From: Certhia americana
Lineage: Eukaryota; Chordata; Aves; Passeriformes; Certhiidae
Direction: 5' to 3'
DNA length: 64,000 nt
Assembly: GCA_018697195.1 (NCBI GenBank)
Contig: CM031879.1
Location: 28,834,473-28,898,472 of the forward strand
Under the pieces are notes generated by a model. It worked only from the letters and a program-made list of their open reading frames with translations, did no database searches and was not told the origin of the DNA. The translations under genes were made by a program, and so were the position numbers. This document shows, piece by piece, positions 13,926-25,200 of this stretch (positions are counted from its first letter, which is position 1; every line of letters starts with the position of its first letter).

Positions 13926-15056
13926 TCCTCCTGTGTTGGTTTTACACTAAGCTAAAATATTCTGGGGAAGGAGGCTTTATTATAGCTTCTTTCCTATTTC
14001 CAAAAGAGGTGAAACTTGCAAGAGGAAAATGAGAAAGGTAAAGAATTTATCAACAACTTCCCCATTTGCTACTTTTACAGAGATGGTCATGTCCCTCCTT
14101 CCTCACCTCTCCTGCTGCACATCTCTGCTGCTTCCCCACAGCTGTATCTCATGCTTGTCCTTTGGAAGCTGGATTAGTTTCCCAAACCATTAGCAGACTT
14201 ACCCTGGTGAATAAAAGTCTGCTGCTTGCAAAGGCCACCGTATAAGTGAGCTAAACTAAATTTCTGGGGAGTTAGACAAGGAACAGAGCCCTCTAAAAAT
14301 GAAATATAAAGGTACAGAGTAAAATTAGTCTGTGAGATTGGCTTGAATTTCAGAAAAAATCATTCTCTGTGCCTTGAAGTGAAACCTGAAGCAAGGGATA
14401 CATGCCCTAGAATGAGAACCTCATCAGAAGCTGCTGATGGAGAAAGAGGTTAGAGGCAAACTCATCCTTACATGATGGAGAATATTTGTTACTCATTCTC
14501 AGTTCTATCCCTTCTAGCTTATGCTGACAACCTCAGCCCAGAAGTAAAGCTAAAACCTGTTAGGAGACACAAACCAGTCTGCAGCATTATGTGGCCACAT
14601 GTCTCTGAACTTGTGAGTATTTGGTAAAATGAATTCAGAAAAAAATATCTACAGCTCTAAAACTTGGAGACTGACAGGTTGTGTTGTTGGCTGAATCAGG
14701 AGAAACTCATCATGAAAGAGTTCTTATAGACTGAGTATATATTCAACTATACATAAAAGGTACAAGGCAAGGATGTAATCATCAGGGCTCTTGAAAATAG
14801 GATTGCACAAAGGAGTACTTCAAAGGTAGTGCAAGAAAATCCAACTGCATATGTACACAGCTTGACTTTTTGCCACCAAGCATCTGCAGCATCTCTGTAA
14901 ATAATTTCCTGAGTAGACACCTTGGCATTCTTTTGTGTTATTTATTATTATGTATACAGTTCATGAACCACTGGGGAGAATGAATTTGTTGCTGCATCAG
15001 AGACACTTGACTGAACATAAAATAGGACTCTATGGCTCAACATGTTTGTCATTGAT

Positions 15057-15097
15057 AATTATCAGCACTGATAATTGGAATTGGAAGTCCCAATTCC
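15057..15097. repeat. Two abutting perfect hairpins
   Basis: Hairpin 1 has arms AATTATCAG (15,057-15,065) and CTGATAATT (15,068-15,076) with a 2-nt spacer. Hairpin 2 follows with no gap: GGAATTGG (15,077-15,084) and CCAATTCC (15,090-15,097) around a 5-nt loop. All pairs are Watson-Crick. No function is assigned. Confidence 0.85.
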
Positions 15098-15427
15098 ACT
15101 GAATTTGTGACAGAAGTGCTATTTGCAACTGGGCACTAATAGATTGCCTACCAGAGAAATTAGCAGATGGCTCTTGCTTGAAGCTATATGCTGTTTGTAG
15201 CTTGAATTGCAGTAGCTCTATACAAAGAGAATGAAAGTACTAAAAAGTTTCTATTAACTCTTTCTGAAAAAGTGTTTATGTTTGTTTCCTTCCAGAGAAG
15301 GGAGCTTCTGCAAATCAGTCTCTAGGGGTTCCTTTAAACGTATGTTGAAGTTCTCCATTATACACTGATTATGGCAGGGTTTCTTCTGCTCTGGTCTGTC
15401 TGCCCTTCTCACATATTGTAGGGAGGA

Positions 15428-15603
15428 ACTTGCACCTCAGCTGGGGCAATCCCAGGAACAGGCTGTGAGGAGAATGCATTGAAAGCAGCCCTGGGGAGAA
15501 GGACTTGTGTCTGTGGACAAGAAGCTCAATGTGATCTGATAATGTGCCCAGAAAGCCAAAAGTTTTCTGGGCTGCATCAAAAGAAGCATGACCAGCAGAT
15601 CCA
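15428..15603 (+). mobile_element. CR1 LINE internal fragment (ORF2 3' region)
   Basis: The match to the late ORF2 region of CR1 is clear: GAAAGCAGCCCTGGGGAGAA at 15,481, then GTGGACAAGAAGCTCAATGT at about 15,513, then GGGCTGCATCAAAAGAAGC near 15,570 and CATGACCAGCAGATCC near 15,588. These occur in the family's normal order and spacing. The fragment covers only about 180 bp and lacks the 3' terminus, so it was truncated at both ends or broken by later deletion. Several frame and stop defects make it non-functional. Confidence 0.9.
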
Positions 15604-16620
15604 CTCTGACCTGGAGTGACAAGGTTGGTTTGGAGTCTGAGCTATGAGCCTAGGAATGAAGAATGAATTTGGGAATGGGGAAGAAGGGAAGACATGGGAA
15701 GTCAGATGCAATATGAAATAGCTGGCAACTAGGGTTGTACAGCCATTTTTGAGGGAGAATATGAAGATGAGCAAAAATTGAAAGTTAATCCAGCTAGGGC
15801 CCCATAGGGAAAAGGAGCAAAAAATTATTTTCCCCTCTGCTTCACTCATCTTTTTAATACTAAACTGGGGTGGGAAAAACAGCTTAATTTCTTGTCAGCA
15901 AAAAATTTTAATGTGATATTCTAATAAAGATGCTGTAATCATTGGTTTTGATCATGAAGACATTATTTTTCCTTTAAACTTACTGCAGTTTATCATTTTA
16001 TGCCCTGCAGGTCTCTAAAGCACATTTCTATTTTTTAGGAAAATGCTTGGGGAAATGAATCAGGTGGAAAAATGGATTATAATTTCATCTCTCAGATGAA
16101 TTTCTAGAAACCTTTATACATTAGAAAGCTTTAAAATTGTCAAAGAGGTAGACCTCTGTCAACAGGAGGTCAGTAGCCCTCAAATTCTGAGTGGTTTTGG
16201 GATCTTTTGCCGTCTTGTTTTTCAGAATTATGACATTGCCCAATCATGGAGGTTTACAGTCTGAAATCACTTTAAACTGTATTTCAACAGCCTGGCTTAA
16301 TTCTAGATTGGGCCATGTATTTTAATCTGTTTCTGGGAATTATCCAAAAGAATTGTACATTGTGTGTGTGATGAGCATAGGGGTTGGAAATCTTTAAATT
16401 AAACTGGAAAGGAATTAGCCAATGTGCTGTGGGTAGTAACCTAGAAGCAAGTCGCTTACTGAGGGGGTTTTGGATATTTGTACTTGGGAAAGACTGAATG
16501 TAGTTTTGGGTATTTCATACCAATTTTAAAAAGTATCTGACATAGTGGAACTTATAAAATCATGTACTTTAGCTTACCATTGGATCAAATAAGAACATGC
16601 ACATATTCATTTAAGGGTCA

Positions 16621-16636
16621 CTGATCAGCTGATCAG
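16621..16636. repeat. Perfect 16-bp palindrome
   Basis: CTGATCAGCTGATCAG reads the same on both strands. It contains two TGATCA hexamers around a central CAGCTG E-box. It could be a chance palindrome or a dimeric protein-binding site. Confidence 0.8.
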
Positions 16637-17906
16637 CATGAACAGGTGAAGCATCTTAATGTAATCACATATACATACCCTTAACCACCTTTAAAATAAT
16701 TTACATCTGAGAGTGCTGCAGAAAAGTAATTGACAGGCAGTGTCTACGCCTTTTGCCAGCACTGTGAAATACAATCTTCCATACAGATAATATTCTACAA
16801 GACTGTTTTTAATATTGGATCTTGTTTGAAAATGTAACAGACTAAATCATGCTTCTCTGGATCAAAAGGTAATCAAACTCCCTTCTGCTAATGAGAGACA
16901 AGATCAAAACTGTGGAAAACATATTGTGGACAGTCATCAATTAATTGAGAAAATATGTCTGCTTTGGGGTTCTAGCCAGACATGCTGTGAATGGGGTTGT
17001 CAGGCATAAGTGGTGCTGAATAATGTGGGAGAGAAAGGGGAAGCTGTAATCATCCTAGTCTCTGGTATGACTTCTAGATTCTTTATCACAACTAGTTGGC
17101 TAAAGATCTGTCTGGCCCTGGAAGAAGCTATCTAATGTAGGTAGACTCATCCTTTCAGAAATTAGGTAAAAAAAACAGGTTAGGCAATGTTTTGACCACA
17201 TTTATTCAACTTGAGAGGTACTGTGATATTGTTAAAAAGAAATAGAAATCAATGCTACAGAAATCAGTTGAGATATCAAGTTTAGGAACACTCTTCTTTC
17301 TATAATAAGAACCTGAAAATGAAGTATTAGAAAACTTGGATCATAACAGTGTGTCACAAACCTGGTTGCCCACTAAAGAAACTAGGCCTCCTCTATGGTA
17401 ATTAAAGCCCCTGGTAGACATAAATTTGACAGTACTGCTAATTACCCAACCTTGTTCACTGAAAGGGAGCTAGTTGCCTGTAAAATAGAAAAAGTATAAT
17501 AGAATAAGTATAATAGAAATGACAAAGACTCAGAGTTCAAGAGAAAAATAATACGTTTTGGATTAGGAGCGCAAGTGTCTTTATATAGTTTCTTCTTCTA
17601 TTTATGCAGACCTGAAATTTGTTCAGCAAACAATTGTGGGGAGCAAAGAGCTAATGTGACTCATGAACACTGGCCCTCCCATTGACTTGATTTAGTTTTT
17701 CATTCTGAGTACTTCCTTTTTCATTAGTTATCGCAGTGAACCCCTATTGTGTGTTTTGATCTGCTACTCCTCATCAAGCCCAAATGATGAGTCAGGCTGG
17801 AAGAGTCAGGCTGGCCTTGCTTGGTAAAACATTATTTTTTGTAAAGCTTTCTGCCTGATTTGTCTTTTACCAATAATGAAGTATTCATGGTATTCATATC
17901 AAGTAG

Positions 17907-18002
17907 CATTTTTTTCTGTTGGCTTTTTTTCCTATTTTTCGTTTGATGTTTTGTTTGTTTTCTTGTTGGTGAGTTTTTTTATGTTTTTGGGGTTTTTGTT
18001 TC
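17907..18002. repeat. T/G-rich low-complexity tract
   Basis: About 95 bp of T runs broken by G, GG and GGGG. It resembles the reverse complement of the A/C-rich tracts at 13.8 and 33.2 kb. Confidence 0.85.
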
Positions 18003-20339
18003 ATTAATATAAACCACAAACAGGGAGAACAAATAATTGGATAAGGGATTCACATGTGAAGCTCGAATTTCTGAAGTGTTCTGTAAGCAGCTGATTGTGC
18101 CCATATACCCATCTGCATTTTTAAACATTTTTGTTTCATGTTTTCAGCAGAAACAGTATTGTTTATTTCCTAAAGGATAAGCAATTAGAAATGAATATAA
18201 TTAATACATGTGGCTCTTTTTTCCAGTCTCTTATCACAGTCCCAACAAGCCGTCCACATGCTTCAGTAGGTTTTACGAAACATTTGCAAATGACAAACAG
18301 ATGGCCTTTTTGGGTTGCTGTATTAAACAGTGAAGATTAATATTGCCACTCTTCATGCAGTATGTTCAGTCATATCTTGTCTGCCAGGAGCTGGTTGTTT
18401 TCAATGTCTCTGTCTGTAAATACTTATGGCCTGTTCCATAATTGAACAAATAGAGAAATAAGCAAGCTTGAATAATATTCTTTAAACAAACTCTTAATAC
18501 TCTTAAAAATGTATCTATAATAATGAGACTTCTTATAAAGTAGCAAGAACCTATCCATCCTTACTGAATTTATACATGTTCTCTTTTTAAAATTTATTTT
18601 AATTGACCACAGTATGTTTGTGTGGTTTTGCTGTCTGGTTCCAATTGAGGAAGACAATATTTGTTGTGAGAGCTTGTCAGCTTAGTGGAAATAGCACGTG
18701 TCCATTTGGTAAGGGTATCAACTGACAGTGTAAGAATGAATTCCTATCACTTCCCATGTAGAAGTGCTTTTAAAAAGGGCAGATCTTTCACCCAAAGGTT
18801 TCTCTTCCCAACAAATGAATAAAACAAACCTAGCTTGTCCTTAGGCTGGAAATAGGGTGGACTTGGCTATTTCTTGGTTTTCAACACTTTAGAGCATTTG
18901 GCTAAGGACATCAGTGGTGAGGTTTAGGTTTATACCTAGCTACTACTCTGCCTTGACTTCCCAAAGTAAGAGAGCTCCAGATGATTCCCATTTAGGAACA
19001 GGAATTTCTAAAGAATAAAACTGTACATGCAAGATGTTTTGTCTGTCTTATACAGTGACATTTCCTAATCCCTGTCAATCATTAATTAGAAAACTAGCTG
19101 GAAGTGTCATCATTTTCCCACCTCCTGTGCATCGCTGTACACATTTTACATAGATTAAATTACAACTATTTCATCTCTTCTTTAGCCCTGAGGAAAGACT
19201 TGCTGACTGAAATATTTTAATACAGTCATTGTGACAATTTTTATCCACTTAATTTAATTTTTCTGTTCCAAATAAAAACAGAGAAATAATGTTGATGTCT
19301 TTTTTACTTTGGAGATATTGTATCTCTGCCATTCAGTGAACTTCTACCATGCTAAACTGTCCTTTTGGAGATCATGATAGTGACTGAAAAGCTGCCTCAT
19401 GCTGTATTCTGCAGTTTGTTGCTTTTCTCTTTTATATATATCCTTGCTCATGCTGATCAGTGGTTTCATTGTCTTTGATGCTACAAACATCTTCATCTTT
19501 CAACCTCTCACAATCACAAACCTTCCTGGAACAGTATTACATCCTAAAGAATTCAGAAATAAAAAAGTTGAATTGGATAAATAAAGTTATCTATGAAAAC
19601 TGTATGTTGGAAAGTACCAGGCTTTTTATTTGCTTTGGCATTTTTTATAGGTTATTTTTCCTGAAGAGTTCATTAGTTGGCTTTGACTGGATAATATGAA
19701 GATTCTTGGCACTATTATTAGAAATCAGGATATGACATTTGGGTCTCACCTCAAAGAAGAAAAATAAAACTTTTTTAAAAAAGACAATTACTGTATTCCT
19801 CAGTGTGTACTACTGTTTCTAATACTGTGGAAAATCTTGCTGCCTTGTACAGTTATACTGTTCTGAATTGAAAGAGCAAGATCAGGAAGCCTGTGTTTTC
19901 AGACTGTAGAATAATTTATACTCTATGGTCCACATCCCCAGACACCAGTCATGGCATGATGTCCACTGACAGAACTAAGCCTATGGAATGATGGCCAGTG
20001 TTCCTGTGCTGCCACTCCTCCATGCAACCATTTGATGGCACAACTTCTGGATGCAGTTGGTGCTTAAGATACAAGAGGGAAGCACAGTCTAAGTGGATGA
20101 GTAAAATCAGAATGGCCAACCACCTAGGAAAGGTTTAACTTGGTTTGACAGGTGTAAACTACTTGAATTTTTATGGAGGGTGTTGCAGGTTGCAGAATGT
20201 TAGCTATTGATATTACAGCCCAGGACGGCACAGCAGCTTTCTTTGGATGTAGCAATGATTTTTCTTCAGAAGAGGGAAGATGAACCTCTTTCTGAAGGTA
20301 AGGATAACAGTAAAGGGGGCCTAAGAAATGAGGCTAGAC

Positions 20340-20387
20340 TTAACTTATACTAAACTGCCATTTTTTAGGCAGTATAGTTTAAGTTAA
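20340..20387. repeat. Hairpin with 20-bp arms and 8-nt loop
   Basis: The left arm at 20,340-20,359 and the right arm at 20,368-20,387 are inverted copies with 18 of 20 positions paired; the arm tips next to the loop are CTGCC/GGCAG. The loop is ATTTTTTA. The stem is long enough for a transcript to fold, but the whole structure (48 nt) is shorter than a usual microRNA precursor. It could equally be the relic of a short inverted-repeat element. Confidence 0.85.
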
Positions 20388-21030
20388 ACTGAATTTTTGG
20401 CATGACTAAAATTATTTTTTCTGTCATGCTAAAAATAATATAAGAAAAATAGAGACTAAAAGATGTTCATGATCCCTGTATTTTTCTTTTTAAATAGTGC
20501 CTTATTTAATCTTACTGACCTAAAATAAAAGAATGCAAAATATTCAAACAAAATGATTTTGTTTCACTGAAAATTACTCTTATTATTTAGAATGCCTGTA
20601 TTCTAAAACTGAATTTAGCTTACACCAGTTTTCAGATCCTGTTAGAATCTGGCTGTAATTTAACAGACATGTTTCTGTCGCATATGTGTGATGTTTTATA
20701 AATTTACTGAACTTAAACTTCACAAACCCTGTATCAGGATACCATACTCAGACCATTTTGGTCTAAACTGTTTGTTGTACTATTTGCTAAAAAATTAATC
20801 ATTCTTCTACTAAAATAAATATTACATAAATGCAGTTAAGGACACAGCTGGGAAAACAACTTTGAATGAAAGAAGGTAGAACAGTCTAATTTTACTGTGT
20901 TTAAAAGTGAACATTTGCATGTAGTTTATTTTAATGGTTTATTTTTATAATTAGAAAGTAGTTCTTCCTATAGGTGGACGGTTTCATTATGCTTACTTCA
21001 ATAGCATGAGTAATTTGATTTCATGCAATA

Positions 21031-21052
21031 TTTAGCAACATATGTTGCTAAA
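21031..21052. repeat. Perfect 22-bp palindrome
   Basis: An 11-bp half-site (TTTAGCAACAT) is followed by its exact reverse complement with no spacer. The symmetry continues outward with two more pairs after one mismatch. A CATATG hexamer lies at the centre. Confidence 0.9.
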
Positions 21053-22230
21053 AATAATCATGATAAAGCTATAAACATTTATCTATATTTTGGAAGTCAT
21101 GAAGTTGTACCTATAGATACATACATGAAAAAGGGGTTTGCATAGTCATGGAGTTAGTGTGCTTTAGGTTATTCACCATGAGTCTGATTCAATGTTCACT
21201 GTGATCTGTACATTTCCTTTAGTGAGATTTGGATTGTGCACTCATGTGAAATCTATTTAATTTTCCAACTTGATACTGCATTAAGGCATTATCCACAGCA
21301 AGTAAATACCTGTGATGATAAATATGGAACAATGACTGATACTTCAAGAACTAAAAATAAATAAAAATACCTACACTAATTATACTGTACTATTTAAGAA
21401 CAAAGGAAATTGAGATAATCTGTTATTTTAATTTATCAAGAAAAAGTAAAAAGAAAGTATTTTTACTAGCTTCTGATAGCCAAAGCAAACATCTTCCTTT
21501 GCATATTTATTGGATTATCTTTTTGCCTTTTAAAAATAATTCAATGACATTTGTGTGTGAGACTTACAGAAAATTTTAATATGGAGCTTCACCTTACCAG
21601 TAGTTCTTCTGATATTCCAGTACTTTCTGGACATTACCTGAGAATGTAGATAAATTACCCACTTGCATTTAAGGAAGAGTGTAGTAAAGAGAGCGTGAAT
21701 TTCAAATGTGTGTGTCATTTATCTGTAAGTGAGAAACCAGATCTCATAAAACGTCAGATTTCTCAATGTTCTCCAAAACTGTTCTAAATTTAAGAGTTGA
21801 TTCTTTAGCAAAAGAAAGCAGCTTTGGATGTTCTTTGGAGAATAGCATTCAAAAAAATATACATTGTGAATACCATTTAAAGAGTGGTAAGTAACCCCAT
21901 ATCTGAGACACTCACAGTTCCAACCTGGACTTTCTGCCTAGCTACTCCTTTTCTCTCTCCTACCTAATACGTCACGTAATTTCCATCCTGTTTATGTTCA
22001 TTATCAGAGAAGGGCATGACATATTCACCCCTGAATTGTGTGTGCAAAATTCCTCAGTGTGTATTAAAGAGTAATGCAACCGACTTCATTTTTTATTTTC
22101 ATAAAGAAGTAAATCAGATTATGAAGTTGTATAGTCTAAAAGATAGCTTTTTAAATAAGAAAGGAAATTTAATAAAGACATATTAAAAGAACAGTTTAAA
22201 TGCTATGTCTAATAATATTTCAATCAATAT

Positions 22231-22270
22231 TAATGCTACTGTTGTAGTTATAATGCTATTATTGTAGTTT
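22231..22270. repeat. Tandem duplication, 20-bp unit, two copies
   Basis: The unit starting TAATGCTACT (22,231-22,250) repeats directly at 22,251-22,270 with 17 of 20 identical bases. It looks like a small local slippage or duplication event. Confidence 0.8.
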
Positions 22271-25200
22271 CTCAGTTTAGTACCCTGATTTGAGAAAAAT
22301 TAGTATGAGTCCTCTTTACATAGCCTGGATGTTATTCCTAAAATGCTGTGAAGTGATTCTGTGGGTTGGTAAAATATGAAAAACTTAGGGATTATGATGA
22401 TTTCACAAGTATTATTCAGTGTTGAAATTTTAATTGGAGAAATGTCTGTGTGAATTTTGTACAGGACATAAACTATATGCTAGCAAAACGTGCTTTGAAG
22501 TGCACATATAAATCACTGCAAGCAAAGCAGGCTCATTACAAAATCACCTCTCTTCCCACAGCTCATCAGTTGTGCTCTGTGGTCCACCAGTCATCTACAG
22601 AACATGCTGTGGGGATGCTCTCTGGAGAGCGCAGTGGTTCCTGTGGTGTTCTTTCACTTTGCTTCCATTCTTTTAATTGTACAGAAAGAAGTTAAAAATC
22701 TGTCAGTACTCTCCTAGTATAGTCTAGCTTCTCTGTAACAAACCCCAGGGAGTCAGTTTGTCCTGACAGGACTGGCTTCGCAATTTGCTGCACTGAAATA
22801 CTGAGAAAACATCCTAAGTCAAATACCCAGTAATAAGCTGTATTTTTCTGACAACTACTTCACATTTCTAGATATTTACAAGATGATTTAAAAAGAAAGC
22901 AATCAGGAAATTAAAAAGAAATGAAAAATGTGCATTTAGAGGCTAAATCAAACATGCTGTGATAAAAACAAGAAAAATGCAACCTAGACCAGTCTTCTGT
23001 AAGTACACACTCCAATAACTGATGACCAAAGAGAGCATGTCTGCCTGCTTTTGAAATTATTAAAGAAAGGGAGAGTTTGTGACTTGCTTTAAGTGAATTT
23101 AGTAAATATTTAATTTCCTTCTAAACATATAATGTAATTGTGAAAGAGGTGGAATTCATTTTCTCTTGGAAGAACTGATGACTGTGTTTGCCATGATCTG
23201 TACAGAAGGGGTTCCACAAACAATGTTTTTCTTGAGATGTCACTTTTTTGCTTCCCTGGTTTAATCCCCACTGTACCATCCTATAGCCTATACTAATGGG
23301 GTAAGTTTATGGTCCCCATTTAAAGTCAGCAGAGACAACATCTATGCCAGAGGACTTACAGTTGCTCCTAATTTCAATAGCCTCTTTAACTGAATTATGG
23401 AAGGAAAATCAACAAGCATAACTCCTTTTATAATACTGTTTTGTGATTGTTGTTCCACTTCAATGTAATTTTAGTGAAGTCTAATTTCAAGCCATCTCAG
23501 TTGAATTATTAAATAATAACATTAATAAAAAAAAAAAAACCAAAAACTAACCTGAAAGAAAACCAGATACACAATCAGATCTTTTCCTGATTGCAGTTAA
23601 GGAAAGCTAAAACTTGACAATAAAAAAGCTTGTAATTATTTGCAACAAAGATATATTTTTTTATTGAACTAATTGTAGATATTAAATCCTGAGCATTAAT
23701 ATTGGACATGCTCAGACAATCATCTCTTTCATTTGCTACAATCACCTTAATATCATCTAATGGTTGTCATTAGTATCTTTATATAAATTAATTATTTTGG
23801 ACATCTTTTATTATCAATGTTTATTGTTAAAATAATAGTTATTTAAGTAGATTCAATGCTATGCTTCAATTATTTCATAGATTCCAGTTGAACAAGATAA
23901 ATTTTACTCCTTTATAATAAAATAAATATAAATATTTACAACTTCCATTTGCTAGGTTCAGATTTTTATGATTTTCTCAACCTTCCACACGTGATCCATT
24001 GAATTCTTTTATAGGGAGCTTCATAGCTGTAAGATAGACAGAGAAAATGAAGACAGTTTTGTGCTTCAGTCTTTGATGTAGCCTTTATGTCACTGGGCAT
24101 TCGTCTTTGGGCACAAAAGAGCTGGAGAACCAGCTTAATGCAGAGACACAAAGTTAAGATGTGTGTGGCTCCAGTGTTTGGGGCTGACATTTCTAGAAAG
24201 CAAACACTGTGGATTTCTTCCTCCCACTATCCAGCCTGGGAAGCATTGGTGGGAGCAGCCTCCTGGTGTCATGGAAAACAGTTGAACCAATAAATACTGC
24301 AGTTATGGTCATGCAATATTTTAAAATTTACTGGTGATTGACAGACAGACATGTTTCAGAGTTGCCTCAGCTGCTGCCCAGTGAAGGGCCAGATGTAACT
24401 CACAGCTCATTCCTGATCAGGAGGAAAGCTCTGGAATGGCTACAAAACTGTGCCTCATTATTTGCAAATACAAATTTCATGCAATGACTCGAACTGCAAT
24501 TCTGTTACTTACACACTAATGATGCCAATAGTATCTGAAGAGTAAAAATACTTTCAATTTGTTATATCTTTAAATTGTAGTTGTTCTCTGGCAGCTGAAA
24601 TGAGGTAGTAAACAATTTTTTTGTAAATATAGCTTTTTTTTTTTTCTTAATCAGTTTGCCTACTAAGATATTTTTCTGTGACTTTGCAAACAAGCACTCA
24701 TCTGTAGACACAGAATCTTGTCAGATGTATAATACATATGCTTCTCTAGCTAAAACATCTGTTATGTAACTTGTCCTAGGTCAGTCTGCTTAATCATGAC
24801 TTTTTTTATGTATCATTGTACTCTGCCATTGTCAAAGAAATTTCAAAAACTTCGATGAGCTAAAAAATTATGTCAAATCATTTTTTCCTCATAAATTTAT
24901 TTTGTGCAGTTAAAAAAAGCCAAAGAATGAGGAATGATAATTTCTTGCAGTTTAACATGGAAAAATAAATGTTTGTGTTAGGTGTATCTCAAAGCTTTAA
25001 AGTAATTATTTCTACTATTGATGCAGTGAATGTAAAATAATCTTACTTAGCTAAAAACCATGCTTTGATTAATTATTTAATGTCCCTTTAAAAATGCTCT
25101 TTTCTAAGAAGCAATTAAGTAAGTTTCCATAGAAGTAATTACATTTTCTTGAAAATTGATGATTCTGGTTCTCCTTAAATTGTAAAAATGCTGATGTGTT

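Larger units (their letters stand above)
8061..15427. other. Unannotated AT-rich unique DNA
   Basis: No coding exon, structural RNA or transposon was recognised. A somewhat GC-richer patch lies at about 9,280-9,480, but it shows no CpG island or convincing reading frame. An A/C-rich low-complexity tract is at 13.8 kb, an AT-only hairpin at 13,459-13,484 and a pair of hairpins at 15,057-15,097; these are listed separately. Confidence 0.55.

Noticed and set aside
7382..18083. A 17-base word (ATTTCTGAAGTGTTCTG) shared between about 7,382 and about 18,067
   Set aside because: The similarity does not extend on either side, and one such match is plausible by chance in AT-rich DNA of this length.
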